This document shows positions 1 through 10,119 of a stretch of 64,000 nt of DNA, one piece after another (position 1 is the first letter of the stretch; the number at the start of each line of letters is the position of its first letter). The notes beneath the pieces are model-generated. The model saw nothing but the letters and a program-made list of their open reading frames with translations, did not search any database and was not told where the DNA came from. The DNA is from Opeltia flavorubescens (Eukaryota; Ascomycota; Lecanoromycetes; Teloschistales; Teloschistaceae): contig KE546969.1 in the NCBI GenBank assembly GCA_000442125.1, forward strand, positions 620,001 to 684,000. Direction: 5' to 3'. Position numbers and translations under genes: made by a program.

Positions 1-1480
1 AAAATCGCTACTATAAAGATTAAAAGTTAAAAAAAATATATTCGCGCGTTTTTTTTTTCTCGCTAATCTAATAAAGTAATTATAACGTAGATTTTTAGTA
101 AAAATTAATATATATTCTAAAACAAACTAAACTTATTTATAAAAATTATTAAAAAAATAAAGAAAACCTTTAAATAGCTTACTAGTCTTTTAAAATATAC
201 CTGATTAAAAATAACTATTTTTAACTCTCCTTTAATTAGAAATAGTAGCTAATATAAATAAATATCGCCTATATTTCTAATAATATTTCGGATAAAAACT
301 TTTATATAATATATAGCAGCCTCTTTTATAGCTAGAAGACGAGTCGAAAAAATATATAAAGCCGCGCCTTTATATTAAGTATTAAAATATATATTTATAA
401 ACCTTTTAATAATATATAATTCTAATATCTTAAAAATATTCTTTTTATAAATTAAATATTTAAAAGAATAATTTTCCTTATAAATAGATTTAAGCTAATT
501 CCTATAATAAAAGTAATATATATTTCTAAACTTTTAAAATTTTAAAATAACCTAACTATAAATTTTTCTAATCCTTAATTTCTTATCTACAGAATATATT
601 CTACTTAAATAATTTTACCTATTTTTATAATAAAAGTAGGTATCGGATAAATAAAACGTATAAACGATATTTAAAAGAAAAAAAAGAAAATTATCGCTAG
701 GTAAATATATATAATTACTAGAATATATTTAAATCGATATTATCTATATATTACTATAAAATAATTCTAAAGGCTTATCTATAAATATAATTATATTACG
801 ATATATCTTTTCTTTTTATATAAATACTATAACTATACTAAAAAGTTTAACCGGATTTATAAAAAATATTAAAGTTTTAACCGGCTAAATAATTAAAGTT
901 TCCGTCTATAATTTATCTAGATTTATCTTTTTACCTTCGATTATTATAAGCTACTATTCTAGTACTATAAAAAGCAACTTTTTCTAAAAGGAAATAAAAG
1001 GAAATTAAGCTTTAATATATTTTTTTAAAATTAAAATCGTTTTTAAAAGGTTATAAATTTTATTAAAATTATTTAAAAGTATAAAAACCTCTAATAAACT
1101 ATTATAACTTTATTAAAATAAATTAAATACTTTAATTTATATATTAAATATTATAGTAAACCTATTAAATTAAATATTTAACCTTTAATACGGAATAGTC
1201 TTATTCTTATCTATAATAGTAATAGATAAATATTTAGACTAAAATAGTAAACTTTAATTTAAAGCTGGTATTAGACTTTACGTTTTTTTTTATAATAATA
1301 AATCGTTTATTTTATCTTTATTATCTAGCTTTTATTTATTTTTAGAATTTAAAATCTATAAAAATTCGTCTAGTAGTAGTATTAAAAGAGAAAGTTAGTT
1401 TTTAATTTTTTATTTTTCGATTTCTAGAGCTATAATTATAGGATTATTAATAGGCGTATTTATAATATATTTAAATAAAT
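1..1480. other. Decayed DNA, probably the rest of a minus-strand retroelement
   Basis: No open frame of useful length lies here on either strand. The minus strand gives short coding-like runs that could continue the gag-like remnant at 1.5-1.9 kb toward a protease or polymerase region. No catalytic block can be pointed to with confidence. If it is one element it runs off the left edge of the window. Confidence 0.3.
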
Positions 1481-1880
1481 AGTTAGTTGTAATAATAGTA
1501 TTTTATAATAATTATTAGATTATTGTTTTAATATTTATTTTTATTTAAATAGTCTACTGTTAAAATATTATTTATAATATTATTTAAAATATTTATTTCC
1601 TTATTATTAATCCTTTAAAGTCTTTTATTACTTTTTAATTATATATTATTATTCTTTAAAAAAACATTGTACCTATTATAATATTATATTAATAATTTTT
1701 ACTATTCTATTACTTTTATTATTAATTTATTAAAATACTTTTAAATTAAACTCGTTGTCGTTTAAATAAAATTCTATTTTATTTATAAAGCTTTTAAACG
1801 CTATTATTTAGCTTTTAATTTTAGAAATTCGCTTTAAAAAGTTAATCCTTATTATTTCGTAAAAATATATAGTAGTATAT
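1480..1880 (-). mobile_element. Fossil gag-like fragment, possibly Ty3/Gypsy
   Basis: On the minus strand this stretch reads as a broken, lysine- and asparagine-rich sequence. Its spacing of hydrophobic and charged residues recalls the conserved central part of retrotransposon gag proteins. The 42-bp tandem repeat just to its right would lie upstream, near the gag N-terminus. No LTR was found for it; any 5' end would lie in 2.1-2.6 kb or beyond the Copia-1 insertion. It is broken in many places. Assignment is by gestalt only and could be wrong. Confidence 0.3.
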
Positions 1881-1960
1881 TTTTAAATATACTAGACGGC
1901 TATATAATACCACAAAACGCTTTAAAAAAGAAGGTAAGATTTTAAAAAGCTATTAATAGG

Positions 1961-2128
1961 CGTACTAGGATAGTTCTAGACTTCGTAGGAGGTATCGGAA
2001 AGCGTGTTAGAATGGTTCTAGACTTTATAGGAGGTATTAGAAGGTATATTAGGATAGCTCTAGACTTTATAGAAACTGTCGGAAAACGTATTAGAATAGC
2101 TTTAAACTTTATAAAAGCTACTAGAAGC
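1961..2128. repeat. Four tandem copies of a 42-bp (14-codon) unit
   Basis: Units start at 1961, 2003, 2045 and 2087, each exactly 42 bases, so any reading frame is kept through the array. Both strands are open through it. The plus strand is open from about 1946 to 2176 (about 76 codons) and repeats a pattern like R-x-R-I-x-L-D-F. The minus strand repeats P-P-x-K-S-R-T-I-L and also stays open. The exact codon multiple suggests selection for frame, hence a repeat inside a former protein. The minus reading would suit a proline-rich N-terminal region upstream of the gag-like remnant to the left. Units differ by a few C/T and G/A changes, which fits RIP. No known repeat family was recognised. Confidence 0.75.
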
Positions 2129-2179
2129 CGATTTAAAAATATAATAAAATTATTAAAAATAATAAAAAGGAAATAAGAC

Positions 2180-2629
2180 GATAAACTTTTATTATTATTG
2201 AATATTTAATTAATTCTAAACAATTTAAATATATTTAGAAAGTTTAGAAAATCGAATAAAAAAAAGGTTATAATATATTTACTATAAAAAAGCTAAAAGT
2301 ATAACTTTAAATATATTTAAAAGGTATTAAAATATTATTTATTTTAATAAAAAAAAATAGATTTTTTCTATATTAAAATAAAGAATATAAAAATTTAAAT
2401 TTAGCTATATATTTAAAGTATAGAAGAATACTAGTAACTAATATTTATAATAACCTATAATATATCTAAACCACTATTTCTATTAAACTATCGATAATTA
2501 TTCTCGATAATATTCTTTAAAAGCCCTTTTATCTTTATAAATTAAAGTATTATCTATAGATTATAATATAGCAGTATTATATTATACTAGTATACTTAAC
2601 CCTACTTTAGAATTCTATTCAGCTATATA
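2180..2629. other. Decayed intergenic or element flank
   Basis: A+T-rich, with stops in all frames. It leads up to the 5-bp target duplication of Copia-1 and is therefore part of the older sequence into which Copia-1 inserted; the other half continues at 10120. Nothing else was recognised. Confidence 0.4.
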
Positions 2630-2634
2630 GTAAG

Positions 2635-2831
2635 TATCAAAAGTATACAAGCAGTATACCGCTAAATATACCAAGGCGGGTACTCCCGCAGAGCCTTAAT
2701 AGAGCTTTACTTACCTAATCGAGTTAGACTGGTATAGGAATATCCCCAGCCACTAGATTTATCTATATATAGAGTAGATAGAGCCTACTAGTTAGTTAAT
2801 TAAGCAGTATTCTATATATATAATTTTAATA
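2635..2831 (+). repeat. Copia-1 5' LTR (197 bp)
   Basis: It aligns along its whole length with 9918-10114; the best-conserved core is around 2665-2770. Its outer edge directly abuts the target duplication GTAAG, and its inner edge is followed at once by a primer-binding-like site. The ends fit the usual TG...CA form allowing for RIP. Confidence 0.92.
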
Positions 2832-2845
2832 GGTTATAAGCCCGA
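2832..2845 (+). promoter_or_regulatory. Probable primer binding site of Copia-1
   Basis: The bases GGTTATAAGCCCGA start directly after the 5' LTR. They resemble the complement of the anticodon arm of initiator methionine tRNA, the internal (half-tRNA) primer known for Copia elements. The position is as expected; the match is judged from memory of the tRNA. Confidence 0.6.
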
Positions 2846-4100
2846 AGTTTATAGCTATTTATTTATATTTATTATATCGTTTAATTTATCGCTTTTACCC
2901 TTGTATAAATACCTTCTAATATTATTAATACGTACTATATTTAAGTACCTATTAGAACTCCTTATAAAGTCTATAACTAGATAAGTAATATATAGAGTTT
3001 TTAAATAAAACGAAAAAAAGAAAGAATAAACTTAACTTATAACTATTATATATTATATTATAGTTTTAGACTTTATATACTAATATAATCTAGATTTATC
3101 GGCTAAGTTAATCTATATATTTATCCTTTATATTTTATCTATTAAATAACTATTATATTAAGCTTCGGGTAGAATATTAATCTACTATATAGTTATATTT
3201 TACTATTCCCTAGAAAATAGTATAAAATTAAAATAATATAACGCTATTATTAGTTAGTAAAACGCGCTACAGCGCCTTTAAACTATTTTCCCTATTATTT
3301 TAAAACAATTCCGGATACTTAAATAGTTATATAGATATTTACTAGTTTTACTAGTAGTTTTAAAATATAAATAAAAGAACTAGCGCTATTATAATACCAG
3401 ATTTTACCTATAAAAAGGGGGCTAGTTAATAGTTTTCTAGCTATTATATTCTATTATTAATTATTCGCAGTGGTTAGAAAGTCTAAAATATACCTACTAA
3501 TTACTAAAACTATTATATAATATATTATTAAATAAAGAGCCTTTATATATTTATTATCTATTTTCCCAGCCTTTATATTACTAGCTATATTAGTTATAAT
3601 AGGCCTATTAGAGTAATATTAAGCTTTATTATTTAAAATACCTTTTTATTTATATAAAGTAAATAAATAATTTAAACGATTTATTAAAGACTATTTTCTA
3701 AAAGATCTATCCTTAAATCTTTATATATAATATATTAATAAAAACTTTTATTAAATTATTAAAAAGCTTTAAACTATTAATAAGTACTAATAAATTAAAG
3801 ATATTATTAGCGGTAATCCTAATAAGCCTAATAATTAGGACTCTAACTATTAACTATTTAGTCGATTACCTTTTATATTAATATAATTAACTAAAATTAA
3901 TACTAACGGACTATTTATACCTTTATTACTATTATATCTTTTCGTATTAGCGGTTAATATATTATTTAATAGCCCCTCTATTTTTTCTTCGCTTTTTTTT
4001 TTACCAACTCTAACACCTAGTTATTTATAGATACCTAGTTATTTATTATATTCGCGAGGCTATAGTAAACTTATTACTATATCTATTAATGAGGATACTA
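2846..4100 (+). other. Copia-1 leader and start of gag, decayed
   Basis: This lies between the primer binding site and the recognisable gag region. It is more G+C-mixed than much of the window but full of stops in all frames. It probably holds the untranslated leader and the gag N-terminus; no start codon can be defended. Confidence 0.4.
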
Positions 4101-5035
4101 TTAAACTAGAGGGCTTAAGCCTTATAATTTTATCGATTCTAATTCTAAATATATCTAATAACTAGAAGCTATAAAATCGTCGTATTAAAAAATTCCTACT
4201 AATTAATAAATTAAATAATATTTTTAAAAAAGTTCCTAACTATTATATACCTACTTTTCTATAATAACGCCGGAATAAAAAAATATATAAAACTATTAAA
4301 GCAACCTATAAATTAAATATCTATACTCTTATAAAATATATAAATATACTATTATAAATAATTACTAAACTTAAAACTAGTTTTAAACTATAAAAAACCA
4401 CTAATCTAAAATAAATCTAAACCTATTTTAATAATCTTTATTATTCGTAATTTAAGAATATTAAAAAATATATAATAGAATTCTACCGCTTAAATAATAA
4501 ATTTATAATTATAAATTTTACTTTTTTTAAATTAATATTTATTAATAAATTTCTTTTAAGCCTCGAGCTTAATTTTTTGATTTTTTATACTACTTTTATT
4601 ACTACTAATATCGTTATACCTAAAGCCGGTATAATAGGCGTTATTTTAAATAAAATAGTCCGTGCGGTTAAAAGGGAGGAACGTTTTTAATAAGTCGATA
4701 CCTCTACTAATTTAATAGTAATAATAGCTATAAATAGCGAGAAACGCTTAACGGATTAGTATATTACCTATAAAAAACCAGGCTATCTAGCTAAGAATTA
4801 TTTTAAAAACTATCTTAAACTCTGTTTAAAATAATATAAAAGAGGCCGAGGTGGCTATAAAAATAGTTATAGAGATTATAACGGCTATAATAGTCGTAAT
4901 AATAATAAAAGTAGTAGTAAAAATAATAAAACTAAAAAAAAAAATAATAAAAAACGCTATTATAATAATAATAATAATTCGCGCTCTAAATCTAAAAAAG
5001 GTAAATAAGAAGACGATAAAGAAACCGTCGGTTTT
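4100..5035 (+). mobile_element. Copia-1 gag fossil with zinc knuckle
   Basis: A gag-like helical region (about 4.15-4.56 kb) is followed by a CCHC zinc-knuckle block at about 4760-4800. After it comes a basic Gly/Arg/Asn/Ser-rich stretch at about 4.84-5.0 kb, as is common after the knuckle of Copia gag, where it binds element RNA. A protease region should begin just downstream (about 5.03-5.2 kb). The segment is broken. A 62-codon ATG-open frame at 4851-5039 lies here in a different frame; it is low-complexity Ile/Lys/Val and is not a product. Confidence 0.7.
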
Positions 5036-5479
5036 TTAGTAGTAGTTACCTTATTAGCTACTAACCTAGACTTTATAAATAACTAAATACTTAATAATAC
5101 TTACTTATAATATATTATTTTTTAAAAATATTTATTAAACGATTTTCGTCTATTAAAACGGATATAAATAATAGGATATTTTAGAACTAAAGATAGTCTA
5201 ATATATATAAATATACTAAAACTCTAGTATATAATTAATAAAAAACTAAAACTAGTTATAATTATAAATATTTAATATACGCTAAAATTAGTAGTTAATC
5301 TACTATTAATAGACTAATTCTAAAAAAAAGGTACTAAATTTAAACTACTAGATAAAGGCTTTCGTTTTAATTTTAGAACCTTTAAAACTATATTAACTAT
5401 TAATAGATATAATAAATACTATCTATTATATCTAGCTAAAGCACTTTTATCGGCGCTATTAAAAGCTATAGGTATATCT

Positions 5480-6700
5480 TTAATANCTATTAGTAAAAAG
5501 GTCGAAAAGATCTAGTATATACGTTTAGGCTATATCGGTAATTAAAACCTTTAGAAGCTTATTAGCTAATCGACTAATATTAATTTAAAAAGGATTCCGG
5601 ATAACTATATATATAGATTTTATACTATTAATAAATAATATTGTTACCTTTATATTTCGCCGATTAAACCCGGTAAATTACTAATAAAACTAATCTATTC
5701 AAATATTATAGATCCTATTTAAGCGTCCTTTTACTAACTTCCTATAATATATAATAATACGGCCTATATATTAACTTTCCTAGATAATATAATTAAAATC
5801 TATAACGTATTTTATAATAGAATATAGAATACTAAAACTACTTATAACTACTAGAATAAATTTTAGGCCTTATATAAAATAGGTTTCTATAGAATTAAAC
5901 GTTTTCGAAGCGATAATAATAGTAAATATAAAAATAGATTCTTTACTATTAACTTTATAGAACGCGGTATATACTAAAAGCTTATCGTTACTAAAAATTT
6001 AAAGTAGAATAAAGCTATTAAATAATTTAAATAAATAATTATATATAAAATATATTTAATATTTATCGCTAATAGTATAAATTTAAAGTACTAGCCTTTT
6101 TTTATTAAAGCCGCTACCTTCCTTTATTTTCGGTCGCTAAATAATAAATTTAATAATATAATACCGTATTAAAAAATATATAGAATTCTATTAGATTTAT
6201 CTAAATTTTATATTCTAGGTTTAATTATATATCCTCTTTATATATACTATCTTTATAAATTTAATTTTTATATTAAACGCTATATTTATATTAGCTATTC
6301 CTTAAATAGTATATATAAACTAATAAAGCCTAATAATAAAATTATTCGCTATTCTTTAATAAAATTCGATAAGCTTAATAACCTAAATATAAATAATATT
6401 AAAAACGGTAATAATAAATTAAAATAATTTAAACTAGCTTCTAAATATTAAAAACGACCCCTATATATAAATACTAAAGGGTTATCTTTTAAATAGGTAT
6501 TATATACGGATTAAAAATCCGTGGTATATAATTAATTAACGTCTTTATTATTAATATTATTATAGTCTACATTGGACTCGTTATTAAAAACCTTTTTTCT
6601 ATTATTACTAATAATATAGATACGCTATAATAAGTAGCTCGTAGTAAAAAAAACTAGTCTAGTTTAAAGCTATTCTATTAATACTCTAGCTAATACTTTT
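5480..6700 (+). mobile_element. Copia-1 integrase region fossil
   Basis: The zinc-binding pre-integrase block typical of Copia (H-x-R-L-G-H-x-G type) is recognisable at about 5515-5545, and the DDE core should span roughly 5.7-6.2 kb. It lies upstream of the reverse transcriptase, which sets the family as Copia. The downstream part is interrupted by the MITE at 6717. An ambiguous base lies at 5486. The region is broken in many places. Confidence 0.75.
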
Positions 6701-6708
6701 AAAAATTA

Positions 6709-6716
6709 TCTATAAC
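6709..6716 (+). repeat. hAT MITE target duplication, left copy
   Basis: The sequence TCTATAAC directly precedes the left terminal inverted repeat and recurs at 7182-7189 directly after the right one. Eight bases is the standard duplication of the hAT superfamily. Confidence 0.85.
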
Positions 6717-7181
6717 TAGACTGGTCAGTCGGCCGGGTATTCTAGATAAAATTAGGAACCGGAACCGACCCGAGTCGGGTTATAGATTTTTATAACCCGA
6801 CCCGGGCGGTTCCGGGTCGAACCCGGGTACCCGGGTTCGACCCGATTTTAGCGTTTTTTACTATATATAATAGTAATCTACTAAAACGGCGCTAATTTAA
6901 AAATAAAAATAGTATTTATATAAATATTTTAATTATTTAATAAATTATTTATATAATTTAATATATATTTAATATTATAAATTAATTTATAACTATTTTA
7001 TTTATTTAAATATTAATTTTTTTAATATTTTTACGCTAAAATTAGTCGGGTCAGGTTATAATCGGTCGACCGAATATAATATAAGTTCGACCCGATTTTT
7101 ACTCGGGTCGGGTTTCGGTCCTAAAAATTAGTACCGACCCGGGTTCGACCCGACCCGACCCGACCCGACTTGACCAGTCTA
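6717..7181. mobile_element. 465-bp non-autonomous hAT-type element (MITE) inside Copia-1
   Basis: The element starts TAGACTGGTCA and ends TGACCAGTCTA, perfect 11-bp terminal inverted repeats, with an 8-bp duplication (TCTATAAC) on each side. Subterminal zones on both sides are rich in CCCGAC/GTCGGG words, giving long imperfect inverted ends. The centre (about 6.87-7.04 kb) is A+T-rich with no open frame. A strong internal hairpin occurs at 6774-6802. TAGA-type ends with GGGTC-rich subtermini and an 8-bp duplication are typical of hAT. There is no transposase, so it would have been mobilised in trans. It interrupts the Copia-1 pol region and is therefore younger than Copia-1. Both copies of the duplication are identical although the surroundings are RIP-mutated, which hints at insertion after much of the RIP. 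Confidence 0.88.
6774..6802. repeat. Perfect hairpin in the MITE left arm
   Basis: The arms GTCGGGTTATA and TATAACCCGAC (11 bp, perfect) are separated by a 7-base loop (GATTTTT). It belongs to the subterminal structure of the hAT MITE, where repeated short words are usually transposase contact sites. Confidence 0.7.
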
Positions 7182-7189
7182 TCTATAAC
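7182..7189 (+). repeat. hAT MITE target duplication, right copy
   Basis: TCTATAAC, identical to 6709-6716. The identity extends a few bases further into the adjoining element sequence, consistent with a clean insertion. Confidence 0.85.
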
Positions 7190-7539
7190 TATACTTCCCT
7201 CGGTTACTATTTGGATTACTAGACCTTATTATATTTCTATCTACCCTATTTAATAAAACAGGCCCTAAAAACGACCCTTTAAAGCCTAAAATATATAAGA
7301 AAGCTATAACTAAGCCGTACGCCGAATAATAAAAATAAATAATAAAAAAAAAGCTAGAATCTTTAAAATATAATAATATATAGATAATATATATTAAACG
7401 ATTACTACCTTTTATATAATCTATTTTTTCTAGCTATTAGGTCTTTAAAATTAAACGTAATATATACGGTAATATTATAAAATTTAAAATATAATAAATA
7501 GTCCGTGGTTTTTTATAGTAATCTAGTATTAATTATAAT

Positions 7540-8010
7540 AAAATCTTTATATTAATAGTAAAGCTAATAAGTTATAAAGTAATCTTCGCTATAATAGCTA
7601 CCCTAGATAATAAAATTAACTAGATAGATATAAAAACGGCCTTCCTATATAGTAAAATTAAGGAAGTTATATATATAGAATACCTTTATAACTTTAATAA
7701 CTCTAGCCTTATATATAAACTAAATAAGGCTTTATATAAACTTAAATAAAGCCCTCGAGCTTAGTATAAATACTTTACTCGCTTTTTTAAAGTAATTAGT
7801 TTCTAATTTTTATTATTTAACTATAGTATATTCTATAACGGGCGTATTATTATTAGTATATATATAAATAATATTTTTATTTATAGCTATCGTTTAAAAA
7901 TCAATTCTATTAAGAAACGGCTTAATAGCACTTTTTAGATATTAGACTTAGACTTTATTAACTATTATTTTAGTATAAAAGTTACTAGAAATTATAAAAC
8001 TAGCGCTTTT
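7540..8010 (+). mobile_element. Copia-1 reverse transcriptase region fossil
   Basis: The conserved Copia block that opens the polymerase (D-x-K-T-A-F-L type) lies at about 7630-7660, and the catalytic aspartate block lies near 7860-7880. The distance of roughly 230 bp between them is right for Copia. The enzyme would have copied element RNA inside the gag particle. The region is broken in many places. Confidence 0.85.
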
Positions 8011-8329
8011 TATTTTAACTAAATAATTTATATTAAATAAGTTCTAAACGACTATAAAATAGTATAATATAAGCTAGTTTATATACTAATAATAACCGAC
8101 TACTACTTAATTCCCTCTATCGACCTATAATATAAATATCCGGTAAAACTAAAGCGTTAATATTAAAGTATAATAGGCTTATTAATATATACTATACTAG
8201 AAACTCGGTTTAATATCGCTTATATAATATTAATAATCAGCCGCTTTATATCGAATCTAATATAATTATATTTTATTACTATTTAATAGATTTTTTAGTA
8301 TTTATAAAGCACTAAAAATTTAATTTTAG

Positions 8330-8800
8330 TATATATTAGAGGCCTAAAATAGTTAAAAGACTGGACGGATTTAAACTAGGCCGGTAATTATAATATAAGG
8401 CGCTTTATATCTAGTTATATCTTCTATATTAATAGTAGCACTATTAGCTAGTTATCTAAATAATAAAATATAGTAGTATTATCCACTTATAAAGCGGAAT
8501 ATAAAAGTTAAACTTAGGCGGGTAAAAAAATAATCTAACTACAAAATCTATTTAGCTAATTATCTATTAATAGTATAAATAATCCAAATTCGGAGCTAGT
8601 AATAGTAGTACTCTATAGTAATAATTAGAGAGCTATTACTCTAGCTAAAAATCTTTAATTTTATAAGCGTATTAAATATATAAATATTAAAATTAAATTC
8701 TTATACAAATAATTAGATAAAAAAATAATAAATCTAATTTTTACGTCTATAAATAAATAAATTATTAATAAGTTTATTAAAGCCTTTAATAAGCTAGCTT
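8330..8800 (+). mobile_element. Copia-1 RNase H region fossil
   Basis: A long, clear match to the Copia RNase H block is seen at about 8365-8510: the D-W-A-G region, the R-R-S-x-S-G-Y-x-F region, then the S-W-x-S-K and A-E-Y regions, in order. It lies downstream of the reverse transcriptase as in all Copia elements. The region is broken. Confidence 0.88.
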
Positions 8801-9404
8801 TTAAATATTTCTAGAATATATTAAGTCTTTAATAGCTAGAAAGCTATATACTACTAATACTACTAAAGATAAAATTTAAATAATTATATATATACCGTAA
8901 AGTAAATTTTTAACTTACCTCTTTTTATTATTATTATTGGAATTCGCTATAACTTTCCGTTTTTAAACTATAAAAACTTTAATAATCTACCGGGCTGTAA
9001 AATAAGCTTATTTTTACTATTAAATACTAGGGATTATCCGCTATAGACGCGCTATACGTAGTTTTAATATACCTTCGGGCGTAATTTATAGGCGTAATCC
9101 GCTATAATACTATAAACGTTTTTATTAATAATATTACTAATTTTTATCCAACTATCGCTATATTTATATAAGGTATCTAGGTACCCTATAACTATAAATC
9201 CTCGTTATTAAATTAAGTATATACCGCCTATAGCTACTACTATAAGCTCGCCGCTATTTACCTAACTACTAATATATAAAATTGTTATAAAGCAATAAAA
9301 GGCTTTATTCCTATATATCCTATAGGCCTATTTTTATCTAAAATTCGCGAATTTAAACTTATAGTAAAATTTTATTTTTAAATTATATATAAAAGTATAA
9401 AAAG

Positions 9405-9515
9405 GGTATATTATATTACTAGAAGTATATTATATTACTAAAAGTATATTATATTACTAAAAGTATATTATATTACTAAAAGTATATTATATTACTAAAA
9501 GTATATTATATTACC
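9405..9515. repeat. Six tandem copies of a 19-bp unit
   Basis: Unit starts are at 9405, 9424, 9443, 9462, 9481 and 9500; the unit is AGTATATTATATTACTAAA with very few differences. The near identity argues for recent expansion or homogenisation, since unselected DNA around it is decayed. It lies in the 3' region of Copia-1. Confidence 0.92.
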
Positions 9516-9847
9516 AACGAAATCCCTCTTTTATAAACGATAAGGGAAATCGGTAAAATATACTTAATAATTAATTTTTATTAAAGTCGATAAAATAAAT
9601 CTATAATATATAATATATATAATACTAATACCGTAAAAAATATACCGCTGCTATAGGGGGTTTAATACTATAGGAGCTCTATATTAACTATTCTACACTA
9701 AATTATTTAGCGCTAAAAGAGCCTACTAAAGTTACTAGAATAACGGGCTAATAAACCTATAGGAGCTCTATATTCCTATCTTTTTATCTAGTTTTCTCTA
9801 CTTTTTTTCGATTAACGTAACTATATATATATCCGTTTTTCTTTTTT

Positions 9848-9913
9848 CTACTAAAGCGTTAGCAATATATTTTTAATCTTCTATTAAAGCGTTAGCAATA
9901 TAGTATTTATATA
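9848..9913. repeat. Two tandem 33-bp copies just before the Copia-1 3' LTR
   Basis: The word CTAYTAAAGCGTTAGCAATA occurs at 9848 and 9881. The position directly upstream of the LTR suggests it belongs to the element's 3' untranslated end. Confidence 0.8.
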
Positions 9914-9917
9914 GGAG

Positions 9918-10114
9918 TATTAAAAGTATATAAGTAGTATACCGCTAAATATACTAAAGCGGGTACTCCTATAGAGCCTTAATAGAGCCTTACTTACCTA
10001 ATCGAGTTAGACTAGTATAGGAATATCCCCAGCCACCAGATTTATTTATATATAGAGTGGGCAGAGCCCACTAGTTAATCAATTAAGCAGTGTTCCATAT
10101 ATATAATTTCAATA
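9918..10114 (+). repeat. Copia-1 3' LTR (197 bp)
   Basis: It has the same length as the 5' LTR and aligns with it throughout, differing mainly at C/T and G/A positions. It is followed directly by the target duplication GTAAG at 10115-10119. Confidence 0.92.
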
Positions 10115-10119
10115 GTAAG

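Larger units (their letters stand above)
8880..9917 (+). other. Long 3' region of Copia-1 between RNase H and the 3' LTR
   Basis: About 1 kb follows the RNase H block before the 3' LTR, more than the short 3' tail usual in Copia. The part at 8.93-9.37 kb has fewer stops in some frames, but no product is recognised. Small repeats lie at 9405-9515 (19-bp array), at 9668 and 9757 (two copies of an 18-bp word containing GGAGCTC) and at 9848-9913 (two 33-bp copies). The last bases before the LTR are weakly purine-rich. It could be an extended 3' untranslated region or a decayed accessory frame. Confidence 0.5.
2635..10114 (+). mobile_element. Copia-1: complete-length Ty1/Copia LTR retrotransposon fossil
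   Basis: The element is bounded by two direct 197-bp LTRs (2635-2831 and 9918-10114) and flanked by the identical 5-bp sequence GTAAG at 2630-2634 and 10115-10119. The internal order is gag with a zinc knuckle (about 4.76 kb), integrase (about 5.5-6.7 kb), reverse transcriptase (about 7.6-8.0 kb) and RNase H (about 8.35-8.8 kb). Integrase before reverse transcriptase is diagnostic of Copia. A hAT-type MITE sits at 6717-7181. About 1 kb of non-coding-looking sequence with small repeats separates RNase H from the 3' LTR. The element is structurally whole from LTR to LTR but dead, with several dozen breaks from RIP. The minus-strand Copia-A at 37-40 kb carries an LTR of the same family. LTR divergence cannot be used as a clock because RIP dominates it. 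Confidence 0.92.

Noticed and set aside
4851-5039. 62-codon ATG-open frame
   Set aside because: Low-complexity Ile/Lys/Val sequence in a frame different from the gag zinc knuckle at 4760. It is a shadow within the Copia-1 fossil.
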